From Betaproteobacteria bacterium (GTDB lineage: Bacteria; Pseudomonadota; Gammaproteobacteria; Burkholderiales; SG8-41), in contig JACPTK010000031.1 of NCBI GenBank assembly GCA_016192825.1, positions 32,635 to 96,634 on the forward strand: DNA of 64,000 bases. Direction: 5' to 3'. The notes under the pieces were generated by a model, which had not been told where the DNA came from, did not search any database, and saw only the letters and a list, made by a program, of their open reading frames with translations. Positions 25,208-33,158 of this stretch are shown one piece after another. The number at the start of each line of letters is the position of its first letter. Within the stretch, counting starts at the first letter, position 1. The position numbers were made by a program, and so were the translations under genes.

Positions 25208-26628
25208 GCGGCCCGGATGTCATCGTAATCGGCGGCGGCGTCTCCGGCCTGTCGGTGGCCTGGCGGCTGGCCCAGGCCGGCATTTCGGTCGAGGTTTGGG
25301 AGCAGGCGGAAAGGCCCGGGGGCAAGATCGTGACCCGCCACGAACAGGGCTACGTGACGGAGCAGGCCGCATCCGTGATGATGGACGCGCGCGCCGAGGC
25401 AGCGCACCTCTGCACGGCGGCGGGCCTCGACGCTGAGAAGGTCATGTGTCCCAGCCCGGAGCGAGTCCACCGTTACATGGCGCAGAACGGGCGGTTGATG
25501 CCCTTTCCGCTGCGCTTCGCGGCACTTGTCTCGTCCCCCGTGTGGAGCTTGCGCGGAAGGCTGCGCCTGCTGGCCGAGCCCCTAGTGCCCAAAGGGGGGC
25601 ATCCCGGGGAAAGCGTCAGCGAATTCATCGTGAGGCGGCTCGGGCGCGAGGCGCTGGAAAGGGCCTTCGAGCCGTTCGTTGCCGGGCCGCTCGCGTCCGA
25701 TCCCGACCATGCGAGCGCCGAGGCCGTGCTCCCGCGGCTCGTCGCGCTGGAAAGGCGATACGGGAGCCTGGGACTCGGCATCTGCACCCACAAGTTCCTG
25801 CATGGACGAAGCGCCCCGCTGCGGGATGCGTTTTCTTTCAGGATGGGCATGGCAACCTTGATCGGCAGCCTCGCTCGGGCCCCGGGGGTTTGTTTCCGTC
25901 CCCGGCACACCGTCGGGCAGGTCGAACCCGCGCAAACCGGCTGGCGCGTTTCCGGAACCACACCGAGCGGAGAGCGCGTCGTGCGGGTGCGGCATCTCGT
26001 GGTGAGCGTGCCGGCGCCGGCTGCGGCCAAGCTGCTTCGGCCGCTGGACCGGGAACTGGCCGATCTGCTTCGCGGGATCGATTACGCTTCCCTGGCTGTG
26101 GTGCATCTCGGTTTTGACCGGTGCGCGGTGCGCCATCCGCTGAACGGGACCGGTTTCCTGGTGCCGCGCCGCGAGGGCCGCCAGATCACCGGCAGCCAGT
26201 GGATCAGCAGCATGTTCCCGGGCCGGACGCCTGCCGGCAAGGTGCTCTTGACGTCTTACCTCGGTGGCGCGCGCGCGCCGGAAACGAGGGATTGGGACGA
26301 CGATCGGTGCGTGGGCGCCGTAACGGATTCACTGCGACCGCTGTTGGGAATCCGCGGCACGCCGGACAAGGTGTGGGTCGACCGGCACGAACGCGGTCTT
26401 CCCCTCTACCACGGTGCCTATCCCGGGCGCATCCGCGCTATTGCACAGCATCTCGGGCGCTGGCCCGGGCTGCACTTGGCGGCGAACTACTGGGGCGGGA
26501 TATCCATCCGGGACCGCGTAACCTGCGGATATGCCCTCGCGCAGCAAATCGCTGCCGCGCTCCAGCAGCCCAAGGCATTCGAGTTAACGCACCCGGGCTT
26601 GTGCTATGGTGTTGTTAATATGACCTGA
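25204..26628 (+). CDS. hemY: Protoporphyrinogen oxidase (HemG/HemY type)
   Basis: FAD enzyme of the late heme pathway that oxidises protoporphyrinogen IX to protoporphyrin IX; oxygen-dependent in the family. 474 aa with N-terminal dinucleotide fold VIVIGGGVSGLSVAW, RPGGKIVT motif and C-terminal LHLAANYWGGISIRDRVTCG segment typical of the PPOX/amine-oxidase fold. ATGA overlap with the stress protein. Its place next to a heme-rich NXR operon suggests dedicated heme supply. It could be a phytoene-desaturase-type relative, but the C-terminal motif favours PPOX. Confidence 0.85.
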   Translation: MSGPDVIVIGGGVSGLSVAWRLAQAGISVEVWEQAERPGGKIVTRHEQGYVTEQAASVMMDARAEAAHLCTAAGLDAEKVMCPSPERVHRYMAQNGRLMPFPLRFAALVSSPVWSLRGRLRLLAEPLVPKGGHPGESVSEFIVRRLGREALERAFEPFVAGPLASDPDHASAEAVLPRLVALERRYGSLGLGICTHKFLHGRSAPLRDAFSFRMGMATLIGSLARAPGVCFRPRHTVGQVEPAQTGWRVSGTTPSGERVVRVRHLVVSVPAPAAAKLLRPLDRELADLLRGIDYASLAVVHLGFDRCAVRHPLNGTGFLVPRREGRQITGSQWISSMFPGRTPAGKVLLTSYLGGARAPETRDWDDDRCVGAVTDSLRPLLGIRGTPDKVWVDRHERGLPLYHGAYPGRIRAIAQHLGRWPGLHLAANYWGGISIRDRVTCGYALAQQIAAALQQPKAFELTHPGLCYGVVNMT

Positions 26629-26729
26629 CGGTGCGCGGGCACCTCGCTGACGGGCCGGTGTACTTGCGGCATACCGCGGTGGAAGCTGCCCTGCTGCCGT
26701 TTTTTTCGAGGCATCACGCTCACGGCGCC

Positions 26730-28826
26730 ATGCAAGTGAGAGTCGGTTCGATTGCGTCCGATCGTCCCGGCGCGCAGCCTGGGCATCCGCCGGCGACAGC
26801 AGGCATGGGACGCGGGCTGCGCAGATCGCCTTGGCTGGCTCTGCTCGTGGGGCTCACGGTGGCCTCGGCCGTCGTCGGTTTGTGGCAGGCGCTGTTGGCG
26901 CAGGAGCGCGCCGAAGTCGATCATTCGGTCGCGCTGAACCTCGAAACCGTCCGCAACGAAATCACCTCGCGGATGGAGGCGCGGGTTCTGGCGCTGGTGC
27001 GCATGGCCCGCCGATGGGAGGTGCGGGGCCGACCGCCGCGCGAGGAGTGGGAGGACGACGCGCGGCTGTATGTGAGCCATGATGCCGGCTACCTGGCGAT
27101 CGCCCAGGTCGGCCCCGACCTGCGGGCGGACTGGGTGGTAGCGCAAGCAGCGCCGGCGGCATCGGTGAACGCCGAGTTCGCCGCCGGCCAGCAGCGGGAG
27201 GCGCTCGAGCGGGCGCGCGTAGGGCGAGACGCGACGCTCACCCATCCATTCGGCTTGTCCACCGGCGAGCGGGCCCTGCAGGTGAATGTCCCGGTGTTCC
27301 GGGAGGACAGCTTTCAAGGGTTCATCGTGGGCGTGTCCCACGTCAGGCGGTTGCTTGACGGATTCCTGCATCCGTCGATCGCTCCCGGTTACTCCGTCGT
27401 CGTGTGGGACGGCGATAAAGTGCTGTATCGCCGCGTGGCCAAAGCCGAGCAGCCCGGCCGTAACCGGAACCAGGAAATCACCTTGCGACTTTACGGCGTT
27501 ACCTGGCGGGTGCGCGCGTGGCCCGGGGAGCAGCTGATCCAGCAGCGCTCCCTGCTCCCGCAAGCCGTCCTGGCCGGCGGCCTGCTGCTGGCGCTGTTTC
27601 TCGCGCTCACAATTCGCTTTGCGCAAGTGGCGTGGCTGCGCGAGCGAGAGGCCGAAGCCGTAAACCGCGAACTCGGCCAGGCCATCGCCGAACACCGGCA
27701 GACCAACGAACGGCTCCGCAAGCTCTCGCGCGCGGTCGAGCAGAGCCCCACTATGGTTCTGATCACGAATCGTCACGGCGCGATCGAGTACGTCAATCCC
27801 AAGTTCACCCAGGTCACGGGCTACGAGCTGGAAGAAATTGCGGGGAGAAACCCGCGGCTCCTGAAGTCCGGCGAGACTCACTCGGAGGAATACCAGCGGC
27901 TCTGGCAGACGATCACCGCCGGCGAGGAGTGGCGCGGGGTGCTCCACGACAGAAAAAAGAACGGGGGGCTTTTCTGGGTGCATTCCGCAATATCGCCGAT
28001 CCGGGATGCGCAAGGCAGGATCACTCACTTTCTGGCGGAAATGGAAGACATCACGGAACACAGGCAGTTGGAACAGCAGGTCGCCGAGCGCAATCGCGAA
28101 ATCGTGAAGAGCCAGGCGCTGGCCGCGATGGGACAGGCAGCGAGCATGATTGCCCACGACTTGCGCAATCCGCTCTCAACGATAAAGATGGGTTTGCAGA
28201 TCCTGAGCAAGGAGCTGCCGCACGACCGGACGGAGGAGGAGCGCGAGCTGCTGCAGATCTCGAAGGAGCAGGTGCGTTACATGGAGGAAGCTCTCTCCGA
28301 TCTCCTCAGTTATTCGCTGCCCGACGCGCCGAAAGCGGAGTGGTTGAGCGTGGACAAGCTGCTCGACACGGCGCTGATGCTTTCCCAGAAGCAGATCGAG
28401 GAGCACAGGGTACGGGTGAAGACGCATTATCAGCCGGGTCTGCCCGTGCTTTACGGCGATGCGAACAAGCTGCGCCAGGCCTTTACCAATCTCATCGTGA
28501 ACGCCGCCCAGGCGACCGCGGGCCTGGAGAAGACGCCGCCCACCCTCGTCGTCGATGCCCGGCTCTGTCTGCCGGCCGAGGACCGGCCCTCCATCCAGGT
28601 CGAGATCTGCGACAACGGCTGCGGCATCGCGCCACAACATCTGGACAAGGTGTTCGAGCCATTTTTCACCACGCGGGCCCAGGGCACCGGCCTGGGGCTG
28701 CCCATCGCCAAGCGGATTATCGACCAGCACCAGGGCAGTATCAGCCTGCAACCGGAACCACCGGGCGGGGCGCGCGTCACGGTCGTGCTGCCGCTCGCCC
28801 CGGTCGCCGATCGCAACGGACCATGA
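26730..28826 (+). CDS. Membrane sensor histidine kinase with PAS domain
   Basis: About 698 aa. Two membrane helices (WLALLVGLTVASAVVGLW and the LLPQAVLAGGLLLALFLAL region) bracket a periplasmic sensor domain of CHASE/Cache type. Then comes a PAS domain (ITNRHGAIEYVNPKFTQVTG) with its PAC motif, a HisKA domain with AHDLRNPLS (phospho-acceptor His) and a HATPase with DNGCGIAP and GTGLGLPIAKRII. The stop overlaps the start of the response-regulator gene (ATGA). Cognate partner of the next gene. A start at 26805 is an alternative; the far upstream frame start is unlikely. Confidence 0.9.
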   Translation: MQVRVGSIASDRPGAQPGHPPATAGMGRGLRRSPWLALLVGLTVASAVVGLWQALLAQERAEVDHSVALNLETVRNEITSRMEARVLALVRMARRWEVRGRPPREEWEDDARLYVSHDAGYLAIAQVGPDLRADWVVAQAAPAASVNAEFAAGQQREALERARVGRDATLTHPFGLSTGERALQVNVPVFREDSFQGFIVGVSHVRRLLDGFLHPSIAPGYSVVVWDGDKVLYRRVAKAEQPGRNRNQEITLRLYGVTWRVRAWPGEQLIQQRSLLPQAVLAGGLLLALFLALTIRFAQVAWLREREAEAVNRELGQAIAEHRQTNERLRKLSRAVEQSPTMVLITNRHGAIEYVNPKFTQVTGYELEEIAGRNPRLLKSGETHSEEYQRLWQTITAGEEWRGVLHDRKKNGGLFWVHSAISPIRDAQGRITHFLAEMEDITEHRQLEQQVAERNREIVKSQALAAMGQAASMIAHDLRNPLSTIKMGLQILSKELPHDRTEEERELLQISKEQVRYMEEALSDLLSYSLPDAPKAEWLSVDKLLDTALMLSQKQIEEHRVRVKTHYQPGLPVLYGDANKLRQAFTNLIVNAAQATAGLEKTPPTLVVDARLCLPAEDRPSIQVEICDNGCGIAPQHLDKVFEPFFTTRAQGTGLGLPIAKRIIDQHQGSISLQPEPPGGARVTVVLPLAPVADRNGP

Positions 28827-30238
28827 GCACCGTTTTGATCGTCGATGACGACCTTGCGAGCTGCCGCACCCTGCGGCTGCACTTTCGCACCCAGGGCCAC
28901 GAAGCCCACATCGCTCACAACGTGGCGGAGGCGCTGGGCGCCCGGGGCAAGATTGCGCCCGACGTGATCATTCTCGACATCCGCATGCCGGGGCAGAGCG
29001 GTCTCGATGCGCTGCCGGATTTCAAGCAGGCGTTTCCCGGTGCGCACGTCATCATGATCACCGCCTTCCACGACATGGAGAGCACGATCCAGGCGATGCA
29101 GCGCGGGGCGGACGATTACATCCAGAAGCCGATCGATCTGGACGAGCTCGACGCAGCGGTGGCGAAAGCGCTTCGTTATGCGCATAGCGAGGCGCAAGGC
29201 GTGCTGGTGGGGGCTCCCGAGTATGCCGGGAATGACCGCGGCACCATGGTCGGGCGCAGCCGGGTCATGAAAGAAGTCTTCAAGACCATCGGCATGGCGG
29301 CATCGACCCGCGTGACGGTATTGATCACCGGCGAGTCCGGCACGGGCAAGGAGCTGGTGGCCCGCGCCATTCACTACGCCGCCGGGTCGGACCCGTCCGG
29401 ACCATTTGTCGCTGTCAACTGCGCGGCGCTGGTCGAGACGCTGCTCGAATCGGACATGTTCGGTCATGAAAAGGGGGCCTTCACCGGAGCGATCGGGCGC
29501 CAATTAGGCAAATTTGCCCTGGCCAATCACGGCACCATCTTTCTCGACGAGGTGAGCGAGCTCTCGCACGCGATCCAAGCCAAGCTGCTGCGGGTGCTTC
29601 AGGAGAAAGAGTTCCTTCCGCTCGGCGCCAAGGAACCGCAGACGACTGACGCGCGCGTGATCGCGGCGACGAATGTCGATCTGGCGGGCCGCGTGCAGGA
29701 CGGGAGCTTCCGCGAGGACCTCTATTATCGCCTCCAGGTCGTCAACATCCACCTGCCCCCGCTGCGCGAACGCAAGGAGGATATTCCCGACCTCGTGCAG
29801 ACGCTGCTCGCGCGGATCAATCGTGAGATGAGGCGGCATGTCTGGCGCGTCGACCCGCAGGTGCTGCGCTGTTTCGAGGCATACCCCTGGCCGGGAAACG
29901 TGCGCGAACTGGAAAATGCCCTGATGAAGGCGGTTGCTCTCTCGCCTGCGGACATCGTCACCCCCGATGCGTTACCCACGCACATCGCCGATCGATCCGC
30001 CGACGCGGCGGACACCCCCAAGCCGGCGGCGCAGCGCAGCCTGCGAGAGATCGAAAAGGCGCACGTGCTGCGCGTTCTCGAGGCGACCGGCTGGCACCGC
30101 GGCCGGACCTGCGCGATCCTAGGTGTGTCCCGGCCGCGCCTGCGGCGCATGATCAGACAGTTCGGTCTGGTCCCGCCGCTGGGAGCACCTGCGGAGGAAG
30201 ACGAAGGGTACGAGGAGGAACACGCCCCGGACCGCTGA
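28823..30238 (+). CDS. NtrC-family sigma-54-dependent response regulator
   Basis: 471 aa. Receiver domain with Asp52 in ILDIRMPG, AAA+ domain with Walker A GESGTGKE at 170-177, the sigma-54 contact loop GAFTGA at 218-223, Walker B TIFLDEVSEL, and a C-terminal Fis-type helix-turn-helix (GRTCAILGVSRPRLRRMIRQ). It is coupled to the kinase gene. With the two -24/-12-like elements in the divergent NXR/usp region it is the obvious candidate regulator of both operons. The signal is unknown; nitrite or redox state are guesses. Confidence 0.93.
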   Translation: MSTVLIVDDDLASCRTLRLHFRTQGHEAHIAHNVAEALGARGKIAPDVIILDIRMPGQSGLDALPDFKQAFPGAHVIMITAFHDMESTIQAMQRGADDYIQKPIDLDELDAAVAKALRYAHSEAQGVLVGAPEYAGNDRGTMVGRSRVMKEVFKTIGMAASTRVTVLITGESGTGKELVARAIHYAAGSDPSGPFVAVNCAALVETLLESDMFGHEKGAFTGAIGRQLGKFALANHGTIFLDEVSELSHAIQAKLLRVLQEKEFLPLGAKEPQTTDARVIAATNVDLAGRVQDGSFREDLYYRLQVVNIHLPPLRERKEDIPDLVQTLLARINREMRRHVWRVDPQVLRCFEAYPWPGNVRELENALMKAVALSPADIVTPDALPTHIADRSADAADTPKPAAQRSLREIEKAHVLRVLEATGWHRGRTCAILGVSRPRLRRMIRQFGLVPPLGAPAEEDEGYEEEHAPDR

Positions 30239-30299
30239 GCCTCACCCGGCGGTCTGTCGGACTTGGGTCGGACAAACTCCCAATCCAAAACCACCTGCG

Positions 30300-30509
30300 C
30301 GGAAACAGAATGTTTTCTTCCTTCGCCCCGTGCGCGGCCATCAGCGCGGCAAAGGAGTTCGTGCAATCGGCAAATTGTTGGGTATCGCGCGGAAGGAGCG
30401 CGGCGCGGAAGGCATCGAGCCCCTTCATCATCGGCTCGAGCGGCTCCCGGCCGCGCGCGCCGGTCGTCTGGAACAATTCCAGCAGCGGAGGCGCCGCTCC
30501 TGCGGTCAT
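30300..30509 (-). pseudogene. Truncated hemerythrin-like gene
   Basis: The ATG at 30507-30509 overlaps the stop of the upstream hemerythrin gene (ATGA). The first 70 residues read like a hemerythrin C-terminal half (FAALMAAHGAKEENILFP parallels FTTLMTSHSAKEESVLYP in the neighbour). After ENILFP the frame turns into Arg/Pro-rich sequence and runs 86 bases antisense into the response-regulator gene. The expected DUF2249-like or hemerythrin remainder is missing, so the gene appears cut at this junction. Confidence 0.5.
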
Positions 30510-30943
30510 GGCCGCGACACCATTTCCGCCAGTTTCTCGCCGCTGAGCTCGGGCAGCACCTCGTCGCACATCGGGTAGAGCACGGATTCTTCCTTGGCGC
30601 TGTGCGAAGTCATCAGCGTGGTGAAGGATTGCGCTGCGCCGCCAAAGCGTGCCGCGTCATGTGCTGCGATCGCGGCCGCGACATCGTCGAGCAGCGCCAG
30701 CAGCTGCTGATGCTCGTCCCGCATCACCTGCGTCGGTCCGGCGGTGATCCCGGTCGCCTGCTCGAACGCTGGAAACAGCGCCTGCTCCTCGATCGCCATG
30801 TGGTACCTGAGCGCCCCCAGGAATGCGTCAAGCCGCATGCGACACCCGGCCCAATCACCGCGCTCCGCGTCCTGCGCCGCCGCCGCAAACAATTCGTCGC
30901 CATGATAGTGGTCGGCGGCGAGAAATTCGGAGATGCTGGTCAT
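30506..30943 (-). CDS. Hemerythrin domain protein
   Basis: 145 aa four-helix protein with the diiron-binding His/Glu set: ADHYHGDELF, LRYHMAIEEQALFPAFE, VMRDEHQQLLALL and TSHSAKEESVLYPMCD. Likely binds O2 or NO, or serves in iron/NO protection. The start MTSISEFLAADHYHGD is preferred to a 25-codon upstream extension because an FNR-type palindrome lies inside that extension. It is followed by a truncated second copy. Confidence 0.87.
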   Translation of the reverse strand: MTSISEFLAADHYHGDELFAAAAQDAERGDWAGCRMRLDAFLGALRYHMAIEEQALFPAFEQATGITAGPTQVMRDEHQQLLALLDDVAAAIAAHDAARFGGAAQSFTTLMTSHSAKEESVLYPMCDEVLPELSGEKLAEMVSRP

Positions 30944-31004
30944 CGCTCCCTCGTGGGCCCAATGCGATTGCCGGACACAGTAAGGGAAAGGCCATGCCGC
31001 TTCC

Positions 31005-31018
31005 TTGATGCTCATCAA
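31005..31018. promoter_or_regulatory. FNR/Anr-type palindrome TTGATGCTCATCAA
   Basis: Perfect TTGAT-N4-ATCAA centred 68 bases upstream of the hemerythrin ATG on the minus strand. Activation at -41.5 would start the transcript near 30970. Confidence 0.7.
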
Positions 31019-31054
31019 GAAAGCCGTGGGAAGCTCCTGGAGACCGTTTCAAAA

Positions 31055-31351
31055 TCACTGAAACAGCCCCCGACATAGAGGAGCATGAGGGGAATATTCC
31101 CTGAAGTTCGCCTCGCGGAACAGCCGCAGCAGCTCCTGGTCGTGCGCCAGGTTGAGGGAGGCCTCGGTGCCGAAATCGAAGCGGTAGCCAGGTACTGTCC
31201 ACACCACCAGCGCGAACAGCCAAAGCGCGATGGCGGGTTCCAGCAAGCCGCGCAGCACTAGCTGCATTCCGAACACATCGGAGGCGGCGACTATCGTAAA
31301 GAGCGAGAACACCAGTCTGGGATCGGTCAGATCCATCCAGAACTCGCGCCG
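31055..31351 (-). pseudogene. Internal fragment of a SLAC1/TehA-type channel
   Basis: The minus frame encodes RREFWMDLTDPRLVFSLFTI then VAASDVFGMQLVLRGLLEPA and IALWLFALVVWTV, resembling the early helices of SLAC1/TehA channels (pattern DL-DP----FFT-VA---V-G-QLVL). It lacks the family N-terminus and diverges after about 50 residues. Together with the C-terminal piece at 11259-11369 (same strand) it looks like the remains of one gene on either side of the NXR block. Family assignment is from memory. Confidence 0.4.
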
Positions 31352-31868
31352 GAAGCACACCCCGCGTATCGCCGTCTTGTTCACGGTCCCGGCGGCAGGA
31401 TGGGTCCACATTCCAGGCGTGCGGCGCCGGAACCCGGAACGGGATCGAACGACGCTGGCATAAGCCCGGGTCCCAGTGCCCATCAGAACGTCCTCGGGCA
31501 CAAGTGGCTGCACCGTCGCCCGCGCAAGGCATGCCCGCGGCTTCCGGGTTGCGGCTCCGCCTCCGGCAGAGTTGTCCGGGGACGACCCGCACATGAACCC
31601 TACGTACGTCATGGTATTTTCCGTGCTGGCTGTGGATCGGGCGGGCGGCACAATAGAACCCGGTTGATATGGATCAAGTCGCGCCGGCTGTCCCGCCCAT
31701 AAAGTAGCGCGGTTGCCCTATGGCCGATAGCGACGATATGCCCCTCATTGCGTGGAACAAATTCCGGATCCCGCGCTCACATCGACCGTGGCGGTGCTGG
31801 AACTGCAGCGCCCCTGTCAACGTCCGCGCATGCAGCATCGGCGCTGCGAGCCAATCGCCGGAGGTCAC
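31352..31868. other. Intergenic region upstream of narK
   Basis: About 500 bases without a convincing gene between the channel fragment and narK. The only signal I see is the FNR-type palindrome at 31664-31677. Short open frames on both strands are rich in Arg, Pro and Ser. Confidence 0.5.
31664..31677. promoter_or_regulatory. FNR/Anr-type palindrome TTGATATGGATCAA
   Basis: Perfect TTGAT-N4-ATCAA upstream of narK-narGHJI-ppiC. Predicted transcript start for activation at -41.5 is near 31712, leaving a leader of about 155 bases before narK. Anaerobic control of nar operons by FNR-type proteins is well established. Confidence 0.75.
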
Positions 31869-33155
31869 GTGAATACGAACAACCAGGGAATTTCCGTCCT
31901 TGTCGCGAGCACGCTCGCGTTCATGGTGTGCTTCGCGATCTGGATGATGTTCGCGATCATCGGAATACCGATCAGGGAAACGCTGAAGCTGAACGACACG
32001 CAGTTCGGCCTGCTCGTCGCGACGCCCGTGCTGACCGGCGCGGTGCTTCGGCTGCCGTTGGGCGTCCTGACGGATCGCTTTGGTGGGCGCATCGTGTTCT
32101 TCCTGCTGCTGGCCGCTAGCGCCGCGCCGGTGTATCTTATTGCGCACGCCACCAAGTACTGGCAATTCCTGGCGCTCGGCCTTGTGCTTGGGGTGGTTGG
32201 CGCGTCCTTTTCCGTGGGCATGCCTTACGTGGCGCGGTTTTTCCCCCAGAACCGACGCGGTTTTGCGATGGGCATCTTTGGCGCGGGCACGAGCGGCGCA
32301 GCGATCAACATGTTCGTCGCGCCGGTGATCATCGCGTCCTTTGGCTGGCAGAAAGTGCCTGAGGTCTATGCGGCCGCGATCCTCGTCACAGCGGTGGTTT
32401 TCTGGTTCCTGACCTACCCGGACCCGGGGGCCGGCAAGTCATCGGCTGGCATCGGGCAGCAGTTCGCCGTGCTGAAGGATCCGCGGGTCTGGAAGTACTG
32501 CCAGTATTATTCGATCGTGTTCGGGGGCTTTACGGCGCTCGCGCTGTGGATGCCCCAGTACTATGTCACCGAATATGGACTGGACATCAGGCAGGCCGCG
32601 CTGCTGGCGGCTGCATTCGCGCTGCCTGCGGGTGTGCTGCGCGCGCTGGGCGGCTGGTTGTCCGACAGGTTCGGAGCCCATAGCGTCACCTGGTGGGTGC
32701 TGTGGGCCGCGTGGATTTGCCTTTTTATCCTTTCCTATCCGCGTTTCGACTTGACCGTCCACACCGTAACCGGCCCCAAGACGTTCAACATCCTCGTCGC
32801 GCCGTGGATATTCACGCCGCTGCTGTTCGTGATGGGCATTTCTTTCGCGTTCGGGATGGCCTCGACGTTCAAGTACATTGCTGACGATTATCCCCACAGC
32901 CTGGGGATCGTGTCCGGTATCGTGGGGCTCGCGGGGGGGCTCGGGGGATTCCTGCTGCCCATAATGTTCGGCTCGCTGGTTGACCTCATCGGCGTGCGCT
33001 CGACCTGTTTCATGCTGCTCTACGGCATTACCTGGGTGTCGCTGATCCTGATGTATGTGACCGAGGTGCGCCGCGCCCCGATCCTCGGTGATATGGCGCG
33101 CAGCCCCAATAGCGCAGCACGGCTTTCTTCCACAAACCATGATGCTCGAAGGTAG
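31869..33155 (+). CDS. narK: Nitrate/nitrite transporter NarK
   Basis: Major-facilitator protein for nitrate uptake or nitrate/nitrite exchange. 428 aa, about 12 helices. Nitrate-porter signatures are seen in the first half ([38 protein letters not shown]) and the second ([16 protein letters not shown]). The GTG start at 31869 has a strong GGAGGT ribosome site at 31860-31865; the longer frame to 31752 has none. narG starts 3 bases after the stop. First gene of the nar operon. Confidence 0.94.
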   Translation: MNTNNQGISVLVASTLAFMVCFAIWMMFAIIGIPIRETLKLNDTQFGLLVATPVLTGAVLRLPLGVLTDRFGGRIVFFLLLAASAAPVYLIAHATKYWQFLALGLVLGVVGASFSVGMPYVARFFPQNRRGFAMGIFGAGTSGAAINMFVAPVIIASFGWQKVPEVYAAAILVTAVVFWFLTYPDPGAGKSSAGIGQQFAVLKDPRVWKYCQYYSIVFGGFTALALWMPQYYVTEYGLDIRQAALLAAAFALPAGVLRALGGWLSDRFGAHSVTWWVLWAAWICLFILSYPRFDLTVHTVTGPKTFNILVAPWIFTPLLFVMGISFAFGMASTFKYIADDYPHSLGIVSGIVGLAGGLGGFLLPIMFGSLVDLIGVRSTCFMLLYGITWVSLILMYVTEVRRAPILGDMARSPNSAARLSSTNHDARR

Positions 33156-33158
33156 ACC

